In this document: positions 7,630 to 14,949 of the stretch, one piece after another | Layout: each line of letters opens with the position of its first letter | Numbering within the stretch: the stretch's first letter is position 1 | Source: Methanobacteriota archaeon | GTDB taxonomy: Archaea; Thermoplasmatota; Thermoplasmata; Methanomassiliicoccales; UBA472 | DNA: 34,244 nucleotides | Direction of reading: 5' to 3' | Assembly (NCBI GenBank): GCA_029560215.1 | Contig: JAKPZB010000150.1 | Coordinates: 1-34,244 of the forward strand | The notes under the pieces: generated by a model | Seen by the model: only the letters and a program-made list of their open reading frames with translations | Told to the model about the DNA's origin: nothing | Databases searched by the model: none | Position numbers and translations under genes: made by a program

Positions 7630-8040
7630 ATGGAACTGGACCTTTGGATACCGATATTGATATGGCTGGCGATAGGGGCGGTGATAGCTGTCTACCTCTA
7701 TCAGCTCATGAACAAGGAGGGCAAGGTGGAGGTGATCTGGGTGGTCATCGGCTTCCTGCTCTCGGTGCTCGGCCTGATGGCCTTCATCGGCGTCCGTTCG
7801 ATGAAGGAGAAGGACCGCGACAAGGCGGTGGATCCGAAGAGCTACCAGCCCCCGGAGTACAAGCTGAAGAGCGAGGAGAAGAAGGAGAAGCCCAAGGAGG
7901 AGCCGAAGGCGGAACCGGCCCCCGAGCCCAGGAAGGAGGTCAAGCAGATCGAGGGCATCCCGCGCTGCCCCGAGTGCGGGTCGGCCATATCCTCCTCGGA
8001 CAAGCGCTGCCGGGACTGCGGGGCCAAGCTCAAGGACTGA
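7630..8040 (+). CDS. Two-helix membrane protein with C-terminal zinc ribbon
   Basis: A 136-residue protein with two transmembrane segments (about 5-24 and 35-55), a highly charged K/E/P-rich linker (about 57-108) and a C-terminal CPECG...CRDCG zinc ribbon with Cys113, Cys116, Cys127 and Cys130. The ribbon should face the cytosol. Function unknown; such proteins are common in archaea and may tether partners to the membrane. Its stop is 37 nt before the trmI start, but trmI has its own TATA box. A second membrane/zinc-ribbon protein with a different extracellular part lies at 21256-21924. Confidence 0.75.
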   Translation: MELDLWIPILIWLAIGAVIAVYLYQLMNKEGKVEVIWVVIGFLLSVLGLMAFIGVRSMKEKDRDKAVDPKSYQPPEYKLKSEEKKEKPKEEPKAEPAPEPRKEVKQIEGIPRCPECGSAISSSDKRCRDCGAKLKD

Positions 8041-8047
8041 GGAAACC

Positions 8048-8057
8048 CTTTTTATCC
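8048..8057 (+). promoter_or_regulatory. TATA box of trmI
   Basis: CTTTTTATCC is centred about 25 nt before the ATG at 8078. No Shine-Dalgarno sequence is present, so a leaderless mRNA is likely. Confidence 0.55.
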
Positions 8058-8077
8058 CCGGGCAGGATGCCCTAGGC

Positions 8078-8839
8078 ATGCTTCCCGAGGGCTCCCTGGT
8101 TTATCTTCTGGACGAGAAGGGCAAGAGGACCTGGCTGGTCCTCAGCAAGGGAATGCTGAAGCTGGGCGCCATGGGCGTGGTGGACGGCGACAAGCTGCTG
8201 GCGGCCGAGGACGGCTCGGAGATATCCATCGCCGGCAAGAGGTTCTGGATACTGGTCCCCGGCGCTTCCGAGATGATGTCCTCGGTGGACCGGGGGGCGC
8301 AGGTCATCACCCCCAAGGACGCGGCGACGATACTGATGGAGCTGAACGTCAAGTCCGGCGACACCGTGCTGGAGGCCGGCGTGGGCTCGGCAGCGTTGAC
8401 CATAGCGCTGCTGAACCAGGTGCGGCCGTGGGGCAAGGTGGTCTCCATGGAGATACGCCCGGAGTTCGCGGAAAAGGGCCGGAAGAACGTGGAGAAGGCC
8501 GGTCTATCGGAGACCTGGCGGCTGGAAATGGGGGACATCCGCAAGGACCGCCTGGACATCCTGGCCGACGCGGTAGTCCTGGACATGCCGGACCCCTGGG
8601 ACGCTGTCGATAACGTATCGTCCATGCTCCGCAACGGCGGGCGCTTCTGCTCGTACGTGCCGAACACCAACCAGCTGGAGGAGGTCGTGCGCCAGCTGCG
8701 GAAGAAGGGCTTCGTGGAGATCCGCAGCTACGAGAACATGCAGCGGGAGATGGTGGTGCACGAGATGGGCGTTCGCCCGTCCTACGAGACGCTCGGCCAC
8801 ACCGGTTATCTGGTGTTCGCCCGCAAGGTCTCGGTTTGA
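8078..8839 (+). CDS. trmI: tRNA (adenine-N1)-methyltransferase TrmI
   Basis: SAM-dependent enzyme that methylates N1 of adenine in the T-loop of tRNA (position 58, and in archaea also 57). The 253-residue length is typical. It has an N-terminal beta domain (1-65), the family segment RGAQVITPKDAA (72-83), SAM motif I LEAGVGSAALT (98-108), an acidic strand end MEIRPE (124-129) and the catalytic-region VVLDMPDPW (166-174). The C-terminal GHTGYLVFARK also fits. The gene stands alone between membrane-protein genes. Confidence 0.92.
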   Translation: MLPEGSLVYLLDEKGKRTWLVLSKGMLKLGAMGVVDGDKLLAAEDGSEISIAGKRFWILVPGASEMMSSVDRGAQVITPKDAATILMELNVKSGDTVLEAGVGSAALTIALLNQVRPWGKVVSMEIRPEFAEKGRKNVEKAGLSETWRLEMGDIRKDRLDILADAVVLDMPDPWDAVDNVSSMLRNGGRFCSYVPNTNQLEEVVRQLRKKGFVEIRSYENMQREMVVHEMGVRPSYETLGHTGYLVFARKVSV

Positions 8840-8854
8840 CCGGGTCTCTTAACT

Positions 8855-8863
8855 CTTATATAG
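8855..8863 (+). promoter_or_regulatory. TATA box of marC
   Basis: CTTATATAG is centred 26 nt before the marC ATG at 8885. This is the clearest leaderless-promoter layout in the window. Confidence 0.65.
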
Positions 8864-8884
8864 CCCTAGACATCTCGCCGTCCT

Positions 8885-9532
8885 ATGGACCTGGCCTTCG
8901 CCATAACCGCCTTCGCCTCCATATTCGCCATCATGAACCCGGTGGGCAACATCCCGGTGTTCGTGGCAATAACCGAAGGTTACACCCCGGAGCTGAAGCG
9001 CAAGGTCCGCAACAAGGTATGCGTGGTGGCCGGCGGCGTCCTGGTGGTCTTCGCCCTTTTCGGCAACTACATCTTCGACATCTACGGCATCACCATCCCC
9101 GCCTTCAAGATAGCCGGAGGCGCTCTGCTGTTCTCCATCGCCTTCACCATGACCAGGGGGCAGATCACCAAGGCCAAGATGACCGACGAGGAAGCCAAGG
9201 AGGCGTCCGAGAAGGAGGAGGTCGGGGTGGTCCCGTTGGGCATCCCGCTCTTCGCCGGTCCGGGCGCCATAACCACGGTCATGATCTACGTGTCCTACGC
9301 TCTACACTCCCCATCGCCCACCGTGAACATCCTGTTCATATTCCTGGGGATCTTCGCCACTGTGGTGATCACGTTCTTCCTGCTGAAGTACGCCGATCCC
9401 CTCTTCTCGCGCATGGGCAAGAGCGGCGCCATGGCCTTCACCAGGATCATGGGTCTTCTGCTCGCCGCCATGGCCGTGGAGTTCATTCTCTCCGGGACGT
9501 TCGAGGCGGTATCCAACTATTGGGGCATCTGA
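8885..9532 (+). CDS. MarC-family integral membrane protein (UPF0056)
   Basis: A 215-residue protein with six predicted membrane segments. The family signature MNPVGNIPVFVAIT (16-29) and the second-half motif VPLGIPLFAGPGAIT are both clear. The family is widespread but has no settled biochemical role; the old link to multiple antibiotic resistance has been withdrawn. A charged loop (KAKMTDEEAKEASEKEEVG) separates the two halves. It is followed after a short gap by the purine genes, which have their own TATA-like box, so no functional link is implied. Confidence 0.9.
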   Translation: MDLAFAITAFASIFAIMNPVGNIPVFVAITEGYTPELKRKVRNKVCVVAGGVLVVFALFGNYIFDIYGITIPAFKIAGGALLFSIAFTMTRGQITKAKMTDEEAKEASEKEEVGVVPLGIPLFAGPGAITTVMIYVSYALHSPSPTVNILFIFLGIFATVVITFFLLKYADPLFSRMGKSGAMAFTRIMGLLLAAMAVEFILSGTFEAVSNYWGI

Positions 9533-9540
9533 GTATAAGG
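9533..9540 (+). promoter_or_regulatory. Possible TATA box of purSLQ
   Basis: GTATAAGG directly follows the marC stop. Initiation 26 nt downstream would leave a leader of about 20 nt carrying the GAGGTG Shine-Dalgarno site of purS. Confidence 0.4.
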
Positions 9541-9584
9541 CAGAACATTAATTACTGGAGGGCGATTCCTCAAGAGGTGCAATG

Positions 9585-9824
9585 ATGGTTGTGGCAGAGA
9601 TAAGGATCGAGCTCAAACCGGGAGTGGCTGACCCGGAGGGCAAGAACACCAAGAAGGCCCTGGAACTGCTTGGTTTCAATGATATCAAAGGGGTACGCTC
9701 CATCAAGATGTTCGAGATCGAGATGGACGCCGACCCGGCCGTCGCCCGCAAGGAGTGCGAGGAGATGTGCCGCAAGCTGCTTGCCAATCCAGTTATACAG
9801 AAGTTCAGGGTCGACCTCAGGTGA
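9585..9824 (+). CDS. purS: Phosphoribosylformylglycinamidine synthase subunit PurS
   Basis: Small bridging subunit of the three-part FGAM synthase (PurS, PurL, PurQ), the fourth step of purine synthesis. It helps form the ammonia channel between PurQ and PurL. It is about 79 residues with the family pattern EIRIELKPGVADPEG...ALELLGF at the N-terminus and LLANPVIQKFRVDL at the end. Two ATGs lie in tandem at 9582 and 9585. The GAGGTG Shine-Dalgarno site ends 2 nt before the first and 5 nt before the second, so I prefer 9585. purL follows within a few nucleotides. Confidence 0.92.
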   Translation: MVVAEIRIELKPGVADPEGKNTKKALELLGFNDIKGVRSIKMFEIEMDADPAVARKECEEMCRKLLANPVIQKFRVDLR

Positions 9825-9829
9825 AGGTC

Positions 9830-12142
9830 ATGGCCCTCGACCATCTGTTCTTCAAGCGCGACGTGCCCTTCCCCCTGGTCGATATCGACCTGGCCAAGGC
9901 CACGGACGCCGAGCTCAAGGTCCTGAGCAAGGACATGGGGCTCTCCCTATCGTTGGACGAGATGAGGCGCATCCGCGATCATTTCGTTTCCCTCAAACGC
10001 CGGCCGACGGACGTGGAGCTGGAGTCGATCGCCCAAGCCTGGAGCGAGCATTGCTGCTACAAGTCCTCCAAGGTCATCCTCCGAGAGCATATCTTCGGCA
10101 TAGACAACGGCAAGGTGCTTTCCCGCGGGGACGCCGGGGTGATGGAGTTCGACGACGAGTACGGATACGCGCTGCGGATCGAAAGCCACAATCATCCCTC
10201 CGCGATAGAGCCGTACGGCGGCGCCGCCACCGGCATCGGCGGCATCGTCCGTGACGTGCTGTGCATGGGCGCGCAGCCGATAGCGCTCGTGGACCCCCTG
10301 TTCTTCGGTCCCTTGGATCACAAGGGAGAACTTCCGGCCGGCGCGAAAACGCCGAAATACCTGGTGTCCGGCGTGGTCGCCGGAATTCGAGATTACGGCA
10401 ACCGCATCGGCATACCGACCGTCTGCGGCGGCCTTTACTTCGACGAGTCATACCTGGGCAACTGCCTGGTGAACGTGGGCTGCGTCGGCATCGTCAAGAA
10501 GAAGGACCTGCGCAACAACGCCGTGGGCGGCGTGGGCGACTACCTCATATTGTGCGGCGGACGCACCGGCCGGGACGGCATCCACGGCGTGACGTTCGCC
10601 TCGGCCGAGCTGAGCTCCAAGTCCGAGGACGAGAGCCGCGGAGCCGTTCAGCTGGGTGATCCGATAACCAAGGAGCCGCTCATACACGCCTGCCTGGAAG
10701 TGAACTCGCTCGGCCTCATCAATGGAATGAAGGATCTGGGCGGCGGCGGGCTGTCCTGCGTCGTGGGCGAGATGGCGCTGTCCGGCGGATGCGGGGCGGA
10801 GGTCGATCTGGACAAGGTTCCGCTCAAGGAGAGCGGATTGGCGCCTTGGGAGGTCTGGGTCTCCGAATCCCAGGAGCGCATGATGCTGGCCGCGTCCGAA
10901 AAGAACGTGAAACGGATCCTTGACCTCTTCGCCATGTGGGACGTGGACGCCACCGTGATCGGAAAGGTGGTCCCGGGTAAGCATGTGACGCTGAGATGGC
11001 AGGGCGTGCAGGTGTTCCAGGTGGACCTGGACTTCCTGACCAAGGGCCCGGAATATTGCAGACCTTGCAAGATCGAGACCCCTTCCAAGACCATCAAGGA
11101 GGTGAGGCCGCTCTTGCCTGACACCAAGACCGTCCTGCTCGACCTTCTGGCCGATCCGAACATCGCCAGCAAGGAATGGGTGTTCCGCATGTACGATCAC
11201 GAGGTGCGGGGCGGCACCGTCGTGAAGCCCGCCTCGGGCATGATGAACCTTGGAGGTCCGTCCGACGCCACGGTCATCAAACCGCTCCCGGACAGGGAGA
11301 GAGGTCTGGCATTAGCGTTGGGCGTCAATCCCTGGTTCTGCGGACTGGACGCCTACCGCGGAGGCATGGCCTCGATAGACGAGGCGTGCCGCAACATCAT
11401 CGCCGTGGGCGGTTACCCTGATTCTTTCACGGATTGCCTGAACTTCGGAAACCCGGAGAAGCCCGAACGGCTTGGGGAACTCAAACAGGCGGTGGCCGGC
11501 ATGGGCGATCTGGCTCGTTTCCTGAACCTGCCGGTGCCCTCCGGAAACGTCTCATTGTACAACGAGACCGCCAAGGGCTCGGTGCTTCCGACGCCGACCG
11601 TGCTTGGGTTAGGGATAGTTGAAGACGTGCGCAGGTGCATCACCACCGACCTGAAGAAGGAGGGCAACCTGCTCTTCCTGGTCGGAGAGACCAAGGAGGA
11701 GTTCGGCGGTTCCGCCGTATACCGCCGGTACGGCGCCAAGGGCGGCGTCGTTCCAGAGGTCATCCCGGAACGCTTGAAGAGATCCATGGACGAGATGCAC
11801 GCGGCCATGAAGAAGGGGCTCATACGCTCGTGCCACGACGTCTCCGACGGAGGCATAGCGATCGCCGTAGCGGAAATGTGCCTGGGCGGGGACATCGGGG
11901 CGGAGATCAAGACAAACTACGAGAGTTGGTACCTGTTCTCGGAGAGCAACACCCGCTGGATCGTGGAGGTCGAACCGTCCAAGGAGAAGGAGTTCCTGGG
12001 CTGCCTGACCATCCCGGTCACCAAATTGGGTAAGATAGGAGGCCGGTCCCTCCGAATAAAAACGGAAGTGGATAGGACTAGGATCCCATTGAAGGAAATG
12101 CGAAAGGCCTGGAGCGGCGCGCTCCCGAAGCTGATGGGGTGA
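9830..12142 (+). CDS. purL: Phosphoribosylformylglycinamidine synthase subunit PurL (small type)
   Basis: ATP-dependent synthetase subunit that converts FGAR to FGAM using ammonia delivered from PurQ. About 770 residues, as expected for the small PurL that works with PurS and PurQ. Seen are WSEHCCYKSSK (71-81), ESHNHPSAIEPYGGAATGIGGIVRD (118-142, substrate/ATP site), and a second AIRS-like half with PSDATVIKP and DVSDGGIAIAVAEM. The ATG at 9830 is chosen because AGGTGA, overlapping the purS stop, lies 5 nt upstream. A GTG at 9821 would overlap that stop. purQ begins 4 nt after the stop. Confidence 0.95.
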   Translation: MALDHLFFKRDVPFPLVDIDLAKATDAELKVLSKDMGLSLSLDEMRRIRDHFVSLKRRPTDVELESIAQAWSEHCCYKSSKVILREHIFGIDNGKVLSRGDAGVMEFDDEYGYALRIESHNHPSAIEPYGGAATGIGGIVRDVLCMGAQPIALVDPLFFGPLDHKGELPAGAKTPKYLVSGVVAGIRDYGNRIGIPTVCGGLYFDESYLGNCLVNVGCVGIVKKKDLRNNAVGGVGDYLILCGGRTGRDGIHGVTFASAELSSKSEDESRGAVQLGDPITKEPLIHACLEVNSLGLINGMKDLGGGGLSCVVGEMALSGGCGAEVDLDKVPLKESGLAPWEVWVSESQERMMLAASEKNVKRILDLFAMWDVDATVIGKVVPGKHVTLRWQGVQVFQVDLDFLTKGPEYCRPCKIETPSKTIKEVRPLLPDTKTVLLDLLADPNIASKEWVFRMYDHEVRGGTVVKPASGMMNLGGPSDATVIKPLPDRERGLALALGVNPWFCGLDAYRGGMASIDEACRNIIAVGGYPDSFTDCLNFGNPEKPERLGELKQAVAGMGDLARFLNLPVPSGNVSLYNETAKGSVLPTPTVLGLGIVEDVRRCITTDLKKEGNLLFLVGETKEEFGGSAVYRRYGAKGGVVPEVIPERLKRSMDEMHAAMKKGLIRSCHDVSDGGIAIAVAEMCLGGDIGAEIKTNYESWYLFSESNTRWIVEVEPSKEKEFLGCLTIPVTKLGKIGGRSLRIKTEVDRTRIPLKEMRKAWSGALPKLMG

Positions 12143-12146
12143 GCTC

Positions 12147-12962
12147 ATGAAACACGTCAAGGTCTGCGTGCTTAGGATAGAGGGTACGAACTGCGAGGAC
12201 GAGGCTGCCACGGCCTTCGCCTCCGTCGGCGTGTCCCCGGAGAAGGTTCACCTGAAGCAGCTGCTCGGCCAATGCCCTTCCGACCTCAAGCGGGATCTGG
12301 GCAGCTATGACATCCTGATGCTGCCGGGCGGTTTCTCCGCCGGCGACTATGTTCGCGCCGGTGCTATCTTCGCCGCGCGCATGAAGAGCGGGCTGAAGAA
12401 GGACATCGTCCGCTTCGTGGAGGACGGGAAACCGGTCATAGGAGTGTGCAACGGGTTCCAGATACTGGTCGAGCTGGGATTGCTACCGGCCATGGACGGC
12501 ACCATGTCCGAGGCGCCCGAAGCGGCGCTTTACACCAACGATTCCGGCCGCTTCGAATGCCGGCCGACGTTGCTGAAGCAGGAGAAGAGGGGGAAGAGCG
12601 TCTTCACCTCCCAGATCCCGAAAGGTTCCGTGGTCATGTATCCCTCCGCCCACGCCGAGGGCAAGCTGATGTTCCCCCGCGCCCAGCAGAAGAAGATGCT
12701 TGAGCGGTTATTGGAAAATGATCAGGTGGTGTTCCGCTACGTCGATCCGGACGGAGAGCACGCCGGTTATCCCTGGTGCCCCAACGGCTCGCTGCACAAC
12801 ATCGCCGGCATCTGCAACCCCGCCGGGAACGTGCTGGGCATGATGCCCCATCCCGAACGCGTTCTGAAAAGAGAGACGCATCCGGACTGGACCAGGGTGA
12901 AGTGGAAGGAGGACGGCGACGGGCTGTCCATCTTCCGTTCGGCGGTACAGAGCGTGCGTTGA
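12147..12962 (+). CDS. purQ: Phosphoribosylformylglycinamidine synthase subunit PurQ (glutaminase)
   Basis: Class I glutamine amidotransferase that supplies ammonia to PurL. A 271-residue protein with the oxyanion region MLPGGFSAGDYVRAGAIFA (58-76), nucleophile Cys101 in GVCNGFQ, and the His235/Glu237 pair in MMPHPERVL. It is somewhat longer than the roughly 225-residue bacterial PurQ because of inserts around 140-215, as in some archaeal and fused forms. GAGCTC precedes the ATG. Its TGA is 1 nt from the stop of the convergent riboflavin kinase gene. Confidence 0.95.
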   Translation: MKHVKVCVLRIEGTNCEDEAATAFASVGVSPEKVHLKQLLGQCPSDLKRDLGSYDILMLPGGFSAGDYVRAGAIFAARMKSGLKKDIVRFVEDGKPVIGVCNGFQILVELGLLPAMDGTMSEAPEAALYTNDSGRFECRPTLLKQEKRGKSVFTSQIPKGSVVMYPSAHAEGKLMFPRAQQKKMLERLLENDQVVFRYVDPDGEHAGYPWCPNGSLHNIAGICNPAGNVLGMMPHPERVLKRETHPDWTRVKWKEDGDGLSIFRSAVQSVR

Positions 12963-12963
12963 A

Positions 12964-13647
12964 TCAGAAGTTCAGGCGGATGCGGACCTCGATCTGGTCC
13001 CCGTCCTCCAGGCCGAGCGTCCGGCGCAGGTGGAACTTGCAGACCACTTCCAGCACGTCCTCGTAGTGCGAGCGGCGCGGAAGAACCACAGCGCACTCCA
13101 CGTTCTGGATGCTGGCCGGGATGCAGTGCACGTCCCCGAACGTCCGACCGTTGCGCTCGAAGCCCTTGATATCGATGGTCCGCCCGTTCCTGAGGGTGTC
13201 CAGCTTGTGGTGCTCTGTGGACAGCAGCTTGACGTTGAGCGTTCCCTCGTAGGGCTTGAAACCCAGCTTCTCCACGAACTGCTCCATGTAGCCGGGCTGT
13301 GTGACGTAGTACTGCCCCTCGCCCATTCCCTCCACGATGGTGCCCTTGATCACCAGCTCGTCCTTCATCTCGAAGATCTTCTGGTACTCGATGTACTCCT
13401 TGCGGAGCATGTCCGCCCCTTTGGAGGTGATGCGTATGCGCTGCCTGCGGGCGCCCAGGTCGCGCTCGATCAATTTTCCGTCCAGAAGCTCCAGGATGCG
13501 TTTCGACGCCGACTGCTGGGACATGTCCAGCATATCGCCGAGCTCGCGTGACGAAAGGGCGACGTAATCGTGCAATCCGCCCATCAGCGCGATGCGCCGG
13601 AGGGCGGTAACGAACTTCTCGTCGTTCTCTGGCTCCAAAGGTAACAA
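12964..13647 (-). CDS. rbkR: CTP-dependent riboflavin kinase with N-terminal winged-helix regulator domain (RbkR type)
   Basis: Archaeal riboflavin kinase (DUF120 fold) uses CTP to make FMN. Residues about 97-227 carry its pattern: KGTIVEGMGEGQYYVTQPGY (101-120), LGFKPYEGTLNVKL (128-141), RRSHYEDVLEVV and a C-terminal LGLEDGDQIEVRIRL. Residues about 10-90 form a MarR-like winged helix (SSRELGDMLDMSQQSASKRILELLDGKLIERDLGARRQRIRIT). Fused proteins of this layout are known in archaea as RbkR, which both phosphorylates riboflavin and represses riboflavin genes. The start is TTG 13647, after GGGGAG; no ATG is available. A perfect dyad at 13667-13685, about 29 nt upstream, is a candidate autoregulatory operator. 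Confidence 0.9.
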   Translation of the reverse strand: MLPLEPENDEKFVTALRRIALMGGLHDYVALSSRELGDMLDMSQQSASKRILELLDGKLIERDLGARRQRIRITSKGADMLRKEYIEYQKIFEMKDELVIKGTIVEGMGEGQYYVTQPGYMEQFVEKLGFKPYEGTLNVKLLSTEHHKLDTLRNGRTIDIKGFERNGRTFGDVHCIPASIQNVECAVVLPRRSHYEDVLEVVCKFHLRRTLGLEDGDQIEVRIRLNF

Positions 13648-13666
13648 CTCCCCGATCTGCTACTCC

Positions 13667-13685
13667 GTAATCCGTAATGGATTAC
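13667..13685. promoter_or_regulatory. Dyad operator candidate between rbkR and the marker 8 gene
   Basis: The sequence reads GTAATCC-GTAAT-GGATTAC, two perfect 7-nt arms around a 5-nt spacer. It is centred about 29 nt upstream of the rbkR start, where the TATA box/BRE would be expected, and about 89 nt upstream of the divergent gene. CCGTAAT also occurs as overlapping direct copies, and a weaker related TATCCGTTATC lies at 13695-13705. The symmetry fits a dimeric winged-helix protein such as RbkR itself. Confidence 0.5.
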
Positions 13686-13764
13686 TTTCCTGGTTATCCG
13701 TTATCTCCATTAATAGATTGCTAGGGACGCAGGATTGATATTGCCCCCTGCCTTTCAGGGTCCG

Positions 13765-14589
13765 ATGACGAAAGACCATCATGTGATGGAGGTCCTGGGG
13801 CTCTCCAGGGTAGTGGTGGAGAACGGCGTTGTGGTCGATGTCAGCGAACCGCGCGTGGAGTTCTGCCCCCTCTTTTACAAGCACCGTGGCATCGAGAAGC
13901 TCACCAAGGAGAGCATACGCGAGAACGTGGAGTTCCGCATCCGGGACTTCGGCATCTTCACCGAACGCCGGGAAATGCGCATGAAGGACTTCCTGAGCTT
14001 CGGCATATCCGAGATCATGAGCATGTGCGTGACCAAGGGGATAATCGACTGCGCGGTCTGCGTGTGCGACGGCTCCGGGACGGCCATCGTGGACGATCCG
14101 GAGCTCATCCAGGGCATCGGCGGACGCATCTCCGGCATGGTGGAGACCACCCCGCTGCAGAACGTCATCAACGCTATCGGCCGCGACCGGGTGCTCGATC
14201 CGGAGACGGCGCGCATAGACCAGGTGGCCGGCGCCCGAAAGGCCTGGGACATGGGCTACCGCCGGATCGGGGTCACCGTGGTCCGGGGGAATGAAGCGGC
14301 TTTGCTGAGAAAGGAGTTCGGAGATCGCGTTGTGCTGTTCGCCGTGCACACCTCAGGAGTTTCGGAAGAGGATGCCCGGAGGCTCTACGAGAACTGCGAC
14401 GTGGCTACCGCCTGTGCCTCCAAGCACATGTGGCACATGGGCCAGAAGATGGGAGCGACGCAGATAGGCAACAAGGTGCCGGTGTTCGCCATCACCGCCC
14501 TGGGAAAGGAGATCTGCGACATCCGTCTCAAGCAGATCAATAAGGAAGCCAAGAGCGGCCCGGACGATCCCGCCCGACCGCTGATATGA
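13765..14589 (+). CDS. Methanogenesis marker protein 8 homologue (DUF2099)
   Basis: A 274-residue protein matching the pattern I recall for putative methanogenesis marker protein 8: an N-terminal VVVENGVVVDVSEPRVEFCPLFYKHRGIE, a central CAVCVCDGSGTAIVDDPELIQGIGGRISGMVETTP (96-130) and a C-terminal KVPVFAITALGKEICD. The family is tied to methanogens, and its biochemical role is unsettled as far as I know. Cys34, Cys96, Cys99 and Cys101 could bind metal or a cluster. The ATG at 13765 is chosen over the upstream TTG at 13735 because family similarity begins there. It is divergent from rbkR across a shared control region. Its TGA abuts that of the convergent PIN gene (TGATCA at 14587-14592). Confidence 0.8.
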   Translation: MTKDHHVMEVLGLSRVVVENGVVVDVSEPRVEFCPLFYKHRGIEKLTKESIRENVEFRIRDFGIFTERREMRMKDFLSFGISEIMSMCVTKGIIDCAVCVCDGSGTAIVDDPELIQGIGGRISGMVETTPLQNVINAIGRDRVLDPETARIDQVAGARKAWDMGYRRIGVTVVRGNEAALLRKEFGDRVVLFAVHTSGVSEEDARRLYENCDVATACASKHMWHMGQKMGATQIGNKVPVFAITALGKEICDIRLKQINKEAKSGPDDPARPLI

Positions 14590-14943
14590 TCATTCCTCGA
14601 TGACCAGGCGCTTGCGCGAACGCAGGAATACCGCACGCACGCCGGCCGCCCTCATCTTGCGCCGCAGGATGAAATCGTTCGTCACCACCATGGCGTCCAA
14701 GGCCTTGGCGACCTCTAACACGCCGGCGTCCCCCTGGGTGGACGTCTCGTAACGCTTGTACTTCCCGGCCAGCATCAACGCCGCCTTGGCGTGCTTGCTG
14801 TCGGAACGCTTCAACTCGCCGATGACCGGCCCCGGAACATAGGCCTCGAACTCCCCGAAAAGGTTCGCCAATTCGAGGTCCAGATTCATCTTGAACTCGA
14901 AGGGCATCAGAAGCGCGTTGGTGTCCAGGACCACCTTCTGCAT
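14590..14943 (-). CDS. PIN-domain protein, Fcf1/Utp24-like (COG1412)
   Basis: A 117-residue PIN nuclease-fold protein. Conserved acidic residues are Asp7 (VVLDTNALLMPF), Glu43 (VIGELKR), Asp72 and Asp90 (VVTNDFILRRKMRAAGV). The archaeal group next to aIF2 gamma is related to eukaryotic Fcf1/Utp24, which cuts pre-rRNA, so a role in rRNA processing is plausible. It follows the aIF2 gamma gene after 6 nt and belongs to the S6e-aIF2 gamma operon. VapC toxins share the fold, but no antitoxin partner is present. Confidence 0.85.
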   Translation of the reverse strand: MQKVVLDTNALLMPFEFKMNLDLELANLFGEFEAYVPGPVIGELKRSDSKHAKAALMLAGKYKRYETSTQGDAGVLEVAKALDAMVVTNDFILRRKMRAAGVRAVFLRSRKRLVIEE

Positions 14944-14949
14944 GAAGCC

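Noticed and set aside
8836-9585. Plus-strand frame of about 249 codons over marC
   Set aside because: His/Arg/Gly-rich out-of-frame translation; the MarC frame is the genuine one.
14590-14943. VapC toxin
   Set aside because: The PIN fold fits, but no antitoxin gene is adjacent and the operon with aIF2 gamma and S6e points to the Fcf1/Utp24-like group.
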